Shown one piece after another: positions 1 through 9,121 of a stretch of 64,000 nt of DNA. The position numbers and the translations under genes were made by a program. Each line of letters opens with the position of its first letter. Within the stretch, counting starts at the first letter, position 1. This DNA comes from Lentisphaera profundi (GTDB lineage Bacteria > Verrucomicrobiota > Lentisphaeria > Lentisphaerales > Lentisphaeraceae): positions 62,001 to 126,000 of the forward strand of contig NZ_CP117812.1 of NCBI RefSeq assembly GCF_028728065.1. The letters are read 5' to 3'. The notes under the pieces were generated by a model. It made no database searches, was not told where the DNA came from, and saw only the letters and a program-made list of their open reading frames with translations.

Positions 1-216
1 TTGCTCAGCAGTTTTAGCTTGCATACGCTCTTGAAGCTCACCGAAAATGGCTTGCTCGTCTTCTGCAGTGAATGGGCTATCTTTACCTTCAGAAGCTTCG
101 AGAATACTAGCTCCGAGAGCAGTGAAATTAAGTTCTTCGGCAAGGCCTTGGCCTTTGAGGTTATCAAAAATTTGACGGCCAATAATGGCAGACAATTTAT
201 CTTGGTCTGTACTCAT
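1..216 (-). CDS. FKBP-type peptidyl-prolyl isomerase, N-terminal part (cut by window edge)
   Basis: Only the first 72 residues are in the window; the gene runs off the left edge. They read as the helical dimerisation domain that precedes the catalytic domain in FkpA/Mip-like FKBP isomerases: an opening MSTDQDKLSAIIGRQI helix, then LKGQGLAEELN, then the conserved LGASILEASEGKDSPFTAEDE stretch and a Gln/Glu-rich helix FGELQERMQAK. The family catalyses cis-trans isomerisation of Xaa-Pro bonds and helps proteins fold, usually in the periplasm. No signal peptide is seen here, so a cytoplasmic form is possible. The ATG at 216 is preceded by an AAGGAA Shine-Dalgarno sequence. The catalytic domain itself cannot be checked. 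Confidence 0.75.
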   Translation of the reverse strand, partial: MSTDQDKLSAIIGRQIFDNLKGQGLAEELNFTALGASILEASEGKDSPFTAEDEQAIFGELQERMQAKTAEQ

Positions 217-667
217 GTCTTTTCCTTGTTATATGTTTGACTGCGTGAGTATAAGCTTAGAGCTCAAGCTGTCAAGTTAAGCAAGGAAAGAGCTCGTGGA
301 GAACGCAGTAAGCTGAGCTTAAATCACCTACAGTCCATTCAGGAAATAAGATTGAGTTTATCGATTAGCAAATAATAGGTCGACCCAAAGTTTGTGTGTG
401 AACTGCAAATCCAAAGATTTAAAAATGAGTTCAAAGCCGATGGTTACACCATGTCCAGGACCGTCAGTCGCCTGTAACTTATCAGCACTCCCCAAATTTG
501 TAAGGATTAATAGAGTTATTAACCATCAAGCGAAGATAGTGGTGACTAGAAGGCACCTCCGGGAGTGTTTTACCTTTAGCCAATGTCATGGTGTAGATGT
601 TGTTAGAGGCTTCATAGTTCTGCCCATTAATTCCGTTTTGTGATGAGGACCTAAGCGTTAAATAAAT
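217..667. other. Intergenic region, no convincing gene
   Basis: This 451-base stretch separates the FKBP gene from the end of the arginine dihydrolase gene. The minus strand is open from about 660 to 485 and would give a Asn/Ser-rich peptide (NGINGQNYEASNNIYTMTLAKG), but there is no start codon with a ribosome site and the frame ends at once after 58 residues. It may be a remnant of a secreted protein gene. The plus strand shows only a Cys/Val-rich open frame without a ribosome site. No terminator hairpin was recognised. Confidence 0.4.
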
Positions 668-2743
668 TCAGACCTCAAGAGCGCTAGCAAGCCTTTGTAA
701 GAATAAGCCAACATCGGTAACTATTCCCACGGCCTCTAAGCTGCCTCGATCAGCGAGTTTGCTGACCACTGCGGGATTAATATCGACACAAATAAGCTGG
801 ACCTCAGAGGGAGTCATATTACCAACCCCAATAGAATGCAGCATGGTGGAGAGCATGAGAATCATTTTACAGTCTTTGATGGCCTCGGCATAGCGTTCTT
901 GAGCGACAATGAGATCCATGATGGCATCGGGTAGGGGACCATCATCGCGAATTGATCCAGCAAGGATATAGTCAACTTTATTTTGCACACAAGCATGCAT
1001 GATTCCGGATTTAATGACCTTCTGCTTGACGGCTTCTTCAATGGAACCTGCGAGGCGGATCTGATTGATGGCGCGCAAGTGATGCTGATGGCCTCCCGCA
1101 ATAGCTTGGCCCTTTTGTAGATCCACACCTAAAGAGGTGCCAAAGAGGTTGTACTCAATATCATGGACCGCGAGCGCATTGCCGGTGAGCAAAGTATCAA
1201 TAAATCCAGCGCGGATCATTTGCTCGAGGTAAATCCCTGCACCAGTATGAACGACCACGGGGCCAGCAACGACTGCAATTTTAGCACCAGCGGTTTTCAG
1301 TTTTTTCATTTCATTGGCGAGTGCTTCGATTTGACCTTCGACACGGCGTTCGCTAGAAACGCCACTGCTCATGAAACTGAAGCTCTCGGTATTTTGATCT
1401 GGAGTAATGGGCTTATCTACTTTGAGGCCTTGGTCGCCAATTAAGATTTGATCGCCCTCTTTGATATCGCGTAAGACTTGGCAAGATATTTGTTGTTGAT
1501 CAGCACTCAGGATAATGACCCCATCCATGCGCCTATTTTGAAGTTCAAGCCATTGACTTCCACAGAGTACTTGAGTGGGATAAATACTCGTGCTATAAAA
1601 GTTTTCAGGTGCGACGCCGTCTTTTGGTGAGGGAGCAAACTGTGCTTGCAAGGAGGCGGTCATTAATTCTACGCCTTGGCCCAATAATTCTTTTAATACG
1701 GCATCCATGCGAACTTGATTAGGCGCGCAAATTTTTAGCTTAGCATGAGAGGCTTGATCCGTACGCAGTGCGGGGACAAGCTTAATCAATTCAAAACTGA
1801 GCCCCCCACGATCAAGGCAATTCAGAATCTCAGAAAGTTCACCCGAGTCGAGTAGGTGACCAGATAGTTTTAAATGCGCCGTACAAATCGTAGATTGCAG
1901 ATTAGCGGAGGGACTCGCGGCAACAATGTTTTGCTGCTCGAGTTTCATGGTCAAGCATTTGACCCCACCGCCAGCTTTCATGAATTCACTCACAGCACAG
2001 ATATGGATTTGATAACCTCGATCATTCAGTTTCTCAATGAGCTCAGGACTCATGGCATTTGTAAAAATATGTTCTTTGATATTAAAGAGATTACAGGCGA
2101 ATTGGCAGGCATCTTCTTCGCTGACTAGGATACGATTTGCGGGACTTATGCGTTGTTCTATTTCACTAAGGGAGAAAGCATCAAAGGCATTGGGAAAATA
2201 GAGGGCTTCACCAGCAGAGAGCGGCGCAAAGCAGGTATCCAAATGGTAAAAGCGGGGATCTATCAGTCGTAGTGGAATGACTTCAATCTGCCAAGATTTC
2301 ATAATGTGGAGCTGAACTTCTAGGCAAGATCGAACCCCGTAAGCGGCCCATAAAAGGCGCTCATTCGCTTGGAAAAGCGCATCTCCTTCACCTTCAAAAC
2401 TCAATGATCGTCCGAAATCGCTTAGCTGATAGTGGAGCTTATTAAATTCATCGTAAAAGATGCTTTCTTCTGCTTGGCGTTCAGTCAAGCGAAAGCGTGA
2501 GAGTATCATATTTTCGCCTAAGCTGAGCCCGCCATTAGCGGTAAAGACTAAATCCGGCATATCCTCTTGCGCTGGTATGCAGTGGATATCTACATATTGA
2601 GCTAAAGTTTTATATAGGTAGTTCCACTGATCACGAGCTAGATCACGATTGACTCGCCCAATCTGACCTTCCATCCAGGGATTGATCTCATAATTGACGC
2701 CGAAATAATCCGGGCGGCACATGACTATTTTTTGCTTTTTCAT
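668..2743 (-). CDS. argZ: ArgZ/AgrE-like bifunctional arginine dihydrolase / ornithine cyclodeaminase
   Basis: The 691-residue protein matches the length and two-part layout of cyanobacterial ArgZ (AgrE), which removes two ammonia and one CO2 from arginine to give ornithine and then cyclises ornithine to proline. The N-terminal half (about 1-275) has the guanidine-modifying fold: FTANGG with Asn70, FEGEGDALF (Glu117-Asp121), FYHLDTCF with His168, and the nucleophile Cys263 in GGGVKCLTM. The C-terminal half (about 290-691) is the LOR/SDH-like (TIGR00300-type) NAD-binding cyclodeaminase domain, with VVAGPVVVHTGAG and DDGPLPD motifs. In the known ArgZ the Asn at the position of Asn70 separates dihydrolase from deiminase chemistry, which supports the dihydrolase call. 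A TAGGAGTCCTA palindrome contains the ribosome site. The gene is divergent from putA, whose product oxidises proline. Confidence 0.85.
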   Translation of the reverse strand: MKKQKIVMCRPDYFGVNYEINPWMEGQIGRVNRDLARDQWNYLYKTLAQYVDIHCIPAQEDMPDLVFTANGGLSLGENMILSRFRLTERQAEESIFYDEFNKLHYQLSDFGRSLSFEGEGDALFQANERLLWAAYGVRSCLEVQLHIMKSWQIEVIPLRLIDPRFYHLDTCFAPLSAGEALYFPNAFDAFSLSEIEQRISPANRILVSEEDACQFACNLFNIKEHIFTNAMSPELIEKLNDRGYQIHICAVSEFMKAGGGVKCLTMKLEQQNIVAASPSANLQSTICTAHLKLSGHLLDSGELSEILNCLDRGGLSFELIKLVPALRTDQASHAKLKICAPNQVRMDAVLKELLGQGVELMTASLQAQFAPSPKDGVAPENFYSTSIYPTQVLCGSQWLELQNRRMDGVIILSADQQQISCQVLRDIKEGDQILIGDQGLKVDKPITPDQNTESFSFMSSGVSSERRVEGQIEALANEMKKLKTAGAKIAVVAGPVVVHTGAGIYLEQMIRAGFIDTLLTGNALAVHDIEYNLFGTSLGVDLQKGQAIAGGHQHHLRAINQIRLAGSIEEAVKQKVIKSGIMHACVQNKVDYILAGSIRDDGPLPDAIMDLIVAQERYAEAIKDCKMILMLSTMLHSIGVGNMTPSEVQLICVDINPAVVSKLADRGSLEAVGIVTDVGLFLQRLASALEV

Positions 2744-2819
2744 AAGAGTAGGACTCCTAAGTTTAAAAACGCGTATTCACCTAATATACATCTGGCGATT
2801 GATGGAAAATAGTCATTTA

Positions 2820-2831
2820 GCAAAATTTTGC
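2820..2831. promoter_or_regulatory. Palindrome in the argZ-putA divergent promoter region
   Basis: GCAAAATTTTGC is a perfect 12-base palindrome in the 171-base gap between the divergent argZ and putA starts. It is followed by GGGGAG and a run of T. It is a candidate operator for joint control of arginine and proline breakdown, but nothing in the window identifies a regulator for it. Confidence 0.3.
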
Positions 2832-2914
2832 GGGGAGTTTTTTTTCATTTTATGATTCTACCGTGTTTAGTTTAGAGGGGGACATTTTAAATTAATCGAG
2901 TCGATGTACTGCTA

Positions 2915-5900
2915 ATGAATCAAAATCAAGACATTGAAAGAATTCTCGAATTTGTAAAAAGTGCGAATTCGCCTGAGATAAAATCGAGCTTAGAACGAGG
3001 GCAGCAGGCGGTCGACTTAAGTAGGCTCATTTTAGAGCAAGCGGATAAAGTGCGTCATGATGACGAAAGGTTAAGAGATGAAGAACTAGCGCGCATGTTC
3101 GACGATCCGCAGGGCAAAGCTTTTAGCACGGCAATGCACGATCAATGTTTCCGCAGTGAAAATTCTAAGCGCATAGCCGATCAGATTGGCTACTTATTAA
3201 AAAAATACGGTACGCCGAGTTTCCTTGATCACTGGGCAAGAGTGGAAATTGATGTTTTTAAGAGCTCGCCACTATTCTTGAAACAGCGCTTGGTGCCACT
3301 CATCAAGAGATTAATACGTAAGAAAACAGCGGGGGTTATTTTTCCAGGTGAAGAGACTGGCTTGCTGAGCCACGTTCAAAAAAGAAAAGATCAAGGAGTG
3401 ATTAGCAATGTAAATCGTCTCGGTGAAGCGATCCTAGGCGAAGCAGAAGCTCATAGCCGTCTAGAGACTTATATTGCGGATCTAGAAAAGCATCAGATCG
3501 CGTACATGTCGATAAAAATCTCCACCATCTACTCACAGATTAATACTCGCGCATGGCATCAAAGCGTGGATATCCTGGCCGGTCGCTTGCGTTGCCTTTA
3601 TCGTGCGGCAATAAAAAATGCTGGAGATGAGCAAGCCTGCTTTATCAATTTGGATATGGAAGAATATCGCGACCTGCGCTTAAGTTATGAAGTTTTTAAA
3701 GAAGTTCTTGATGAAGATGAATTTTTGCAATACCGAGCAGGAATTGTGCTACAGGCTTATTTGCCCGACTCCTATGCCTTGCTCGAAGAGCTCATCGCTT
3801 TTTCTCAAAAACGTTGTGATCGTGGGGGAGTCCCACTCAAACTACGAATCGTTAAAGGTGCGAACTTAGCCATGGAAAAACTTGAGGCGGCTTTAGATAG
3901 TAGTGTGCCGGCCCCGTTTCCCGATAAATTATCCGTGGATAGCCATTTTAAAAAAATGCTTCATCTCGCCTTGCGTCCAGAGAATGTAAGATCACTGAAT
4001 ATCGGCATTGCATCGCATAATCTTTTTGACTTATCTTATGCTTTGCTTTTGATAGCAGAAAATGGAGTGGAGGCCTACTGCGAGTTTGAAATGCTAGAAG
4101 GCATGGCACCACATATTCATCGAATTATCAATTTATTGAGCGGCAAAACGGTGCTTTACTGCCCCGCGGCTCGGGCCTCAGAGTTTAATAATGCAATGGC
4201 TTACCTCATTAGACGCCTTGATGAGCAGAGCGCAGAGGAGAACTTTTTGCGTCATTCCTTTAAACTTCTAGGCGATCAGCAGAGTTTTGCTAAGCAGAGT
4301 GAGTTTTTTTTACGGGGTATTGAAGGCCTTGAGGCGATTGACTCATCATCGCGGCGCAATCATCTGCCAATATTAAAGAAAACCACGCTAGAAGAAAATT
4401 TTCATAATGAAATGAATACGGATTTTGTCTTGGAGTCAAATATCCATCGCTTAAGAGGTGAAACGCTAAAGACTGTGAACGAGCTCCTAGAGTCAAGCCA
4501 TCCGAGCCCTATTCCGCTAATAATTAATGGCCAAGAAATACACAGTAAACAAACAGCCTCAGGGATAAGCCCCGATACGGGGAAAGAATTTTATGATTAT
4601 AGTTTAGCCGATGCGGCGGCGATAGAAAAGACTTTGCGATGTGCGCAAAATCAAACGAAGCTGATTGTCTTTGACGATTGGCCTAAAAGGGCAGATAAAT
4701 TACTTAAAGTAGCGGAAATCATGCGCCACAAGCGTTTCCATTTGTGTGCACTTCTTATGGCAGATGTGGGCAAGAGTTCTTTAGAAGCCGATGGCGAAGT
4801 CTCCGAGGCAATAGATTTCTGTGAATACTACGCCCGCTCAATGGCTCAATGGCAGCACTTGCCCAATTTGAAGATGCAGGCCTTGGGTAGCGTATTGATT
4901 TGTTCGCCATGGAATTTCCCGCTAGCGATTCCAACAGGAGGTATTGCAGCCGCTTTAATCATGGGCAATGCCTGTGTTTTTAAGCCCGCACCAGAAGCGG
5001 TATTGGTGGGCTACGAATTACTAAATATTTTTCATCAAGCGGGCTTTGATCCATGTGACTTACAGTTTGTGAGCTGTGAAGATGAGCCACAGGGTTCCAG
5101 CTTAATTAAAGATTCACGTATAGATGCAGTGGTGCTTACAGGAGCAACTGAAACGGCACAGTATTTCATGAAAATGAGACCAGGACTCCACTTGATGGCT
5201 GAGACGGGGGGCAAAAATACGATGATTATTAGTGAGCTCAGCGATAGAGATTTGGCGATTAAGGACTTAGTGGATTCGGCCTTTGCTTATTCAGGTCAGA
5301 AATGCTCAGCTTGTTCTTTGGCCTTTATTCATCAGTCTCTCTATCAAGACCCTAAGTTTTTGGAAACGCTTAAGGATGCGGCGCAATCGCGCACGGTAGG
5401 TCAAGTCAGTGATCAACGCTCTTTTATTACACCACTGATTCAGCCTGCGCAGGGCAAATTACTGCATGCAATTGAATCTTTAGAAAAAGCAGAGACTTGG
5501 TTGCTCAAGCCAGTCTTGCACGAGGACTCGGCTCATTTAGTGAGTCCAGGAATTAAGTTGGGTGTCACGCCTGAATCAGTGACTTATCGTACGGAACTTT
5601 TTGGTCCAGTACTTGGCCTCGTCGTTTATGAGGATTTGGAAGAAGCTATAGAACTGATAAATGCGGGTGACTATGGCCTCACTGGAGGAATCCACAGTTT
5701 GGACGAAAGGGAGCAACAATTATTCTTGGAGAAAGTTGAGGTGGGCAATACTTATATTTGCCGAGGCATTACGGGAGCGATGGTGGAACGTCAGGCTTTT
5801 GGGGGCTATAAAAACTCTTCTTTTGGTCGTGGATTCAAAGCAGGAGGACCCAATTATCTTTTGCAATTTTGTCAAATTCATGAACAACTTGAGCACGAAC

Positions 5901-6493
5901 ATAAATGTATGGCAGTACATGCCCTAGGGGAGTCATTGCAAGAGTTCTTATCTAAAAAAGAACTCGACTTCTGGTCGCGTTCAATAGCGTCGTACCAAGA
6001 AGCTTATGAAGATGAGTTCAGTCAAAATCACGATCAGCAAGGCATTGCTGGGCAGGCAAATATTTTTCGTTATCGCAAGTTAAAAGTTATGCATTTGGCC
6101 CTTCAGAGCAGCGATTCAATCCTTGAAGTCTGTCAAGTTTTATCTGCGGCACAAGTTGCGGGAGTCGCAAACTTGCGAGTCTTTGCTAAAAGCACAGATA
6201 TAGAGCGGCTTAATCTACAAAGCTTGATAAAAATCTTTACTTTTGAGCTTAATATTTTAGACGAAGACGATTTTTCACAAGCTTTAAAAGTATCACCGAT
6301 GGGACGGATTCGACTCATCCATCAAGCGCCAGAAGCTTGGCTTCGTGAGGCAGCGGAGCGCTTTATTCCTTTGCAAGCCTGCCCCGTTTATTCAACAGGT
6401 AGACTCGAGTTGCTACATTATTTTCACTCTCAATCCCTCAGTATTGATTACCATCGCTACGGCAATAGTGAGCAGGGGTTTTCTCTCTCCTAA
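2915..6493 (+). CDS. putA: Bifunctional proline dehydrogenase / P5C dehydrogenase PutA
   Basis: This 1192-residue protein joins an FAD-dependent proline dehydrogenase barrel (about 150-450, with RIVKGANLAMEK, IGIASHN and EFEMLEGM) to an NAD-dependent aldehyde dehydrogenase (about 515-985) that turns P5C semialdehyde into glutamate. The dehydrogenase shows SPWNFPLAIP, the general base Glu763 in MAETGGKN and the catalytic Cys797 in SGQKCSACS. A further C-terminal region of about 200 residues, with ANIFRYR and SIDYHRYGN, resembles the extra domain found in longer (type B/C) PutA proteins. There is no ribbon-helix-helix DNA-binding domain at the N terminus, so it is probably not its own repressor. 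ATG 2915 has only a weak ribosome site. Placement opposite argZ suggests it takes the proline made from arginine onward to glutamate. Confidence 0.93.
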   Translation: MNQNQDIERILEFVKSANSPEIKSSLERGQQAVDLSRLILEQADKVRHDDERLRDEELARMFDDPQGKAFSTAMHDQCFRSENSKRIADQIGYLLKKYGTPSFLDHWARVEIDVFKSSPLFLKQRLVPLIKRLIRKKTAGVIFPGEETGLLSHVQKRKDQGVISNVNRLGEAILGEAEAHSRLETYIADLEKHQIAYMSIKISTIYSQINTRAWHQSVDILAGRLRCLYRAAIKNAGDEQACFINLDMEEYRDLRLSYEVFKEVLDEDEFLQYRAGIVLQAYLPDSYALLEELIAFSQKRCDRGGVPLKLRIVKGANLAMEKLEAALDSSVPAPFPDKLSVDSHFKKMLHLALRPENVRSLNIGIASHNLFDLSYALLLIAENGVEAYCEFEMLEGMAPHIHRIINLLSGKTVLYCPAARASEFNNAMAYLIRRLDEQSAEENFLRHSFKLLGDQQSFAKQSEFFLRGIEGLEAIDSSSRRNHLPILKKTTLEENFHNEMNTDFVLESNIHRLRGETLKTVNELLESSHPSPIPLIINGQEIHSKQTASGISPDTGKEFYDYSLADAAAIEKTLRCAQNQTKLIVFDDWPKRADKLLKVAEIMRHKRFHLCALLMADVGKSSLEADGEVSEAIDFCEYYARSMAQWQHLPNLKMQALGSVLICSPWNFPLAIPTGGIAAALIMGNACVFKPAPEAVLVGYELLNIFHQAGFDPCDLQFVSCEDEPQGSSLIKDSRIDAVVLTGATETAQYFMKMRPGLHLMAETGGKNTMIISELSDRDLAIKDLVDSAFAYSGQKCSACSLAFIHQSLYQDPKFLETLKDAAQSRTVGQVSDQRSFITPLIQPAQGKLLHAIESLEKAETWLLKPVLHEDSAHLVSPGIKLGVTPESVTYRTELFGPVLGLVVYEDLEEAIELINAGDYGLTGGIHSLDEREQQLFLEKVEVGNTYICRGITGAMVERQAFGGYKNSSFGRGFKAGGPNYLLQFCQIHEQLEHEHKCMAVHALGESLQEFLSKKELDFWSRSIASYQEAYEDEFSQNHDQQGIAGQANIFRYRKLKVMHLALQSSDSILEVCQVLSAAQVAGVANLRVFAKSTDIERLNLQSLIKIFTFELNILDEDDFSQALKVSPMGRIRLIHQAPEAWLREAAERFIPLQACPVYSTGRLELLHYFHSQSLSIDYHRYGNSEQGFSLS

Positions 6494-6608
6494 GTATCGC
6501 GGGGTACATTTATTGTGATCGCTAGCAATGAACGGAGAGATCCTTGTAAATCATCTTTATTAGTAGTAGTTTCTGACTGAGTTTAGATTAAATTTTTTGA
6601 GGTATATT

Positions 6609-8372
6609 ATGAAGTTCTTTTTACTACTGTTTATTTTTTCCACATCATTGTTTTCAAAGGATATTATTGCTGTTTATCGTTTGAATCACGTCGTGGGTGA
6701 GACCCTCCCTGAGCCCGGTATAAATGAAATTTTAAGTAAGGAGAAGGTGCGTCGACTCAATTTCATGCAATTACTTTCCTGTATGAATTATTGCGTTAGC
6801 AAAGATGATGTAAAAGCAGTGGTGATTTATCCCGAGGGCATGAGGCTTGGTTTAGCGCAGAAGCAGGAACTAAACCGCCGTATTCAAGAAGTGAAAAAAG
6901 CGGGCAAGCAAGTCTATCTTTATGCTTACGGTCTAAACGAGACGACTCTCCCTTTAGCTCAGAGTACTCAGGTCAGCTTATTTCCGCAAGGCGATGTGAG
7001 CTTTCGCGGTATTGCGATGCAGCAGTTTTATTTCAAAGGGCTTTTAGATAAGCTCGGACTCCAAGCCGATATTATTCACATTGGTGATTACAAGAGTGCA
7101 GGCGAGCCCTTTTACCTAAGTGGGCCTAGTCAAGAAGCCGCCAAGCAACAACAAACTCTTGGAGAACAGATCTTTGAGGAAATTACTGCGGATTGTGCCG
7201 TCGGTGAACGCAAGAGTGCTGCGGAGTACGCAAAACTTATTGACAAGGGTTTATTTTCTCCCGAAGAAGCCTTAGAAGCCAATTTAGTGGATTCACTGGA
7301 ATATCATAATGACTTTATTAAGCGCCTTAAAAAGCAGTATGGCGATGCTAAATTTAAGAGAAATTATGGACTGCCAAAATCTTTTGAAGCGCCACAAATT
7401 AAAAATATGATGGATGCCTTCTCATTCTTACAAAAGTTATCAGCACCGAAAAAAGAAGCCAAAGGTGATGTCATTGCCCTCGTCAATCTAGATGGTACCA
7501 TAGAAGCCGTCATGGCAGAAAAATTGCGCCGTTATATTTTGCGAGCAGCGCAAAACGATAAAGTAAAAGCGATGGTATTGCGAATTAATTCCCCTGGGGG
7601 CTCAGCACTTGCCAGTGAAGTCATTTGTCATGCCACAAAAGTATTTAAAGATGCAGGCAAAGTTTTTGTGGTCTCGATGGCCAATGTCGCAGCCAGTGGC
7701 GGTTATTATGCCGCCGTCTATGGCGAGCCTATTTTTGCGGAGAACGCAACAATCACGGGATCTATCGGAGTTATCGGAGGCAAGATGGTAACATCTTCTT
7801 TACTCGAGAAGATCGGTATTAGCACCCATCAGGTAAAAATCGGTAAATTTAGTGACCTCCATAGTACCACATCATTTTTTGATGAAGCTCAGCGCGAAGT
7901 CGTGACTGAATCGATGTTGCGTGTTTATGATGTCTTTAAACAAAGAGTTAGCGAGGGACGCAAAGATAAATTAAAGGGAGAACTCGAATCAATGGCGGGT
8001 GGACGTGTATTTACGGGAAGAAGAGCAAAAGAACTCGGCTTAGTGGATAAAATAGGTGGCTTGCGTGAGGCCATTCGCGAAGCTCAAGATCAAGCGAGCT
8101 TAGCCAAGTACCGTTTAGAGGTTTATCCCAAGCAACTCAGCTTCGAAGAAATGATTCTCGAAAGTTTTCAGCCACAGAAAGAAGAAGAAGAATTGATCAG
8201 CATGGCGCCAATGCAGCGTTTATCCTACAAAAATATCTTTTTGAACAAGATGATTGCCGGCATGGAAATTCACTCCCCAGAATTGGCTTTACATATTGGG
8301 AAATTCTTGCAGTATATCAATTTACTACAAAGTCAAAATGTGCTTCTTTTAGATCCGCGCTGGGCGCATTAA
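6609..8372 (+). CDS. sppA: Signal peptide peptidase SppA, 67K type
   Basis: The product is a double-domain S49 peptidase that cleaves leftover signal peptides in the cytoplasmic membrane. At 587 residues it has the length of E. coli SppA rather than the short archaeal or Bacillus form. The N-terminal domain supplies the general-base lysine, Lys162 in GDYKSAGEPFY, and the C-terminal domain supplies the nucleophile Ser363 in VAASGGYYAA; INSPGGSALASE and TGSIGVIGG are further S49 landmarks. The protein opens with MKFFLLLFIFSTSLFS, a membrane anchor or signal segment. I chose ATG 6609 because GAGGT lies five to six bases upstream; an in-frame TTG at 6597 has no such site. Confidence 0.92.
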   Translation: MKFFLLLFIFSTSLFSKDIIAVYRLNHVVGETLPEPGINEILSKEKVRRLNFMQLLSCMNYCVSKDDVKAVVIYPEGMRLGLAQKQELNRRIQEVKKAGKQVYLYAYGLNETTLPLAQSTQVSLFPQGDVSFRGIAMQQFYFKGLLDKLGLQADIIHIGDYKSAGEPFYLSGPSQEAAKQQQTLGEQIFEEITADCAVGERKSAAEYAKLIDKGLFSPEEALEANLVDSLEYHNDFIKRLKKQYGDAKFKRNYGLPKSFEAPQIKNMMDAFSFLQKLSAPKKEAKGDVIALVNLDGTIEAVMAEKLRRYILRAAQNDKVKAMVLRINSPGGSALASEVICHATKVFKDAGKVFVVSMANVAASGGYYAAVYGEPIFAENATITGSIGVIGGKMVTSSLLEKIGISTHQVKIGKFSDLHSTTSFFDEAQREVVTESMLRVYDVFKQRVSEGRKDKLKGELESMAGGRVFTGRRAKELGLVDKIGGLREAIREAQDQASLAKYRLEVYPKQLSFEEMILESFQPQKEEEELISMAPMQRLSYKNIFLNKMIAGMEIHSPELALHIGKFLQYINLLQSQNVLLLDPRWAH

Positions 8373-8414
8373 GTCTTCCTAAAAAAAAACTTTATAAAAT
8401 TTATTTGAAGACGT

Positions 8415-8442
8415 TTGCATATGAACAAACTTTGTGTATTCT
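8415..8442 (+). promoter_or_regulatory. Probable sigma-70-type promoter of the tRNA cluster
   Basis: TTGCAT (8415-8420) and TATTCT (8437-8442) are separated by 16 bases and would start transcription near 8450, about 20 bases before the first tRNA. It is the best -35/-10 pair between sppA and the tRNA genes. Confidence 0.4.
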
Positions 8443-8471
8443 CTAAGCACGCTAAACGAAGTGTTTGAAAT

Positions 8472-8548
8472 GGGATTGTAGCTCAATTGGTTAGAGCGCT
8501 GGCCTGTCACGCCAGAGGTTGTGGGTTCAAGTCCCATCAGTCTCGCCA
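8472..8548 (+). tRNA. tRNA-Asp (GTC), copy 1
   Basis: A 77-nt cloverleaf: the GGGATTG/CAGTCTC acceptor stem, AGCTCAATTGGTTAGAGC D arm, the anticodon stem CTGGC/GCCAG enclosing loop CTGTCAC (anticodon GTC, Asp), the T arm GTGGGTTCAAGTCCCAT, discriminator G and an encoded CCA. It is the first of three tRNA genes in a row. Confidence 0.96.
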
Positions 8549-8582
8549 TTCAAATATTTCATATAGCAACTTTTTTCGAGTA

Positions 8583-8659
8583 GGGATTGTAGCTCAATTG
8601 GTTAGAGCGCTGGCCTGTCACGCCAGAGGTTGTGGGTTCAAGTCCCATCAGTCTCGCCA
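8583..8659 (+). tRNA. tRNA-Asp (GTC), copy 2
   Basis: This 77-nt gene is base-for-base identical to the tRNA-Asp gene 34 bases upstream, including the encoded CCA. It is a tandem duplication within the same probable transcript. Confidence 0.96.
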
Positions 8660-8673
8660 CTCGTAAATCTCAT

Positions 8674-8746
8674 GGTGGAATAGCTCAGTTGGTAGAGCAA
8701 CGGAATCATAATCCGTCTGTCGTGGGTTCAAGTCCCTCTTCCACTA
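8674..8746 (+). tRNA. tRNA with CAT anticodon (elongator Met, or Ile2)
   Basis: A 73-nt cloverleaf with acceptor GGTGGAA/TTCCACT, anticodon stem ACGGA/TCCGT and loop ATCATAA (anticodon CAT). It lacks the G-C-rich anticodon stem and the mismatched first acceptor pair of initiators, so it is not tRNA-fMet. Elongator tRNA-Met is the simpler call; a lysidine-modified Ile2 tRNA cannot be excluded. Unlike the two Asp genes, CCA is not encoded. Confidence 0.9.
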
Positions 8747-8749
8747 CTG

Positions 8750-8780
8750 AAGGTCACAGTTAACTCTGTGACCTTTTTTT
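8750..8780 (+). terminator. Rho-independent terminator of the tRNA cluster
   Basis: AGGTCACAG and CTGTGACCT form a perfect nine-pair stem with a six-base loop, followed by a run of seven T. It begins four bases after the last tRNA. Confidence 0.93.
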
Positions 8781-9121
8781 ATGTCTATAGGCAATAGGCA
8801 TGGGAATCATTAAGCTAGAGGCCAGAGCAAATCAGATGACTCAAAAAGAAGTACTCATTCGGCTCCATGCTTTAACCGAATTAGAACAGTCGACACTTAG
8901 AATGTCTGACTATCCAAGATCGATCTATCGCTAAGTACGAATGAAATGGTTTATGTAGGAGAATAAAAATGCGAGTATTAAGCATCTAACTAAAATAGAA
9001 AGGAATGATGTTAATACTCGCTGTATCCCTTCGTCCAAGGTGAAAAATATACGAGGACTGGATACTATTTATAATACTTTATAGTCTGAGTGATTTAGAT
9101 ACAATAGCTGGTGTAAAAACT
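8781..9121. other. Intergenic region with a tiny open frame, no supported gene
   Basis: This 341-base stretch follows the tRNA terminator. A 44-codon frame (ATG 8800 to TAA 8934) reads MGIIKLEARANQMTQKEVL and onward, but it has no clear ribosome site and resembles nothing I know. The main structure is the long inverted repeat at 8971-9021, listed separately. Confidence 0.4.
8971..9021. repeat. Long imperfect inverted repeat (hairpin)
   Basis: GCGAGTATTAAGCATC (8971-8986) pairs with GATGTTAATACTCGC (9007-9021) over 15 base pairs with one bulged G, around a 20-base loop. It is not followed by a T-run on either strand, so it is not a typical terminator. It could be the remnant of a small inverted-repeat element or a structured RNA. 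Confidence 0.6.

Noticed and set aside
485-660. Minus-strand frame encoding an Asn/Ser-rich peptide
   Set aside because: It has no start codon or ribosome site and no recognisable family; kept only as a note on the gap.
8674-8746. Initiator tRNA call for the CAT tRNA
   Set aside because: The acceptor stem starts with a G-U pair rather than a mismatch and the anticodon stem lacks the three G-C pairs of initiators.
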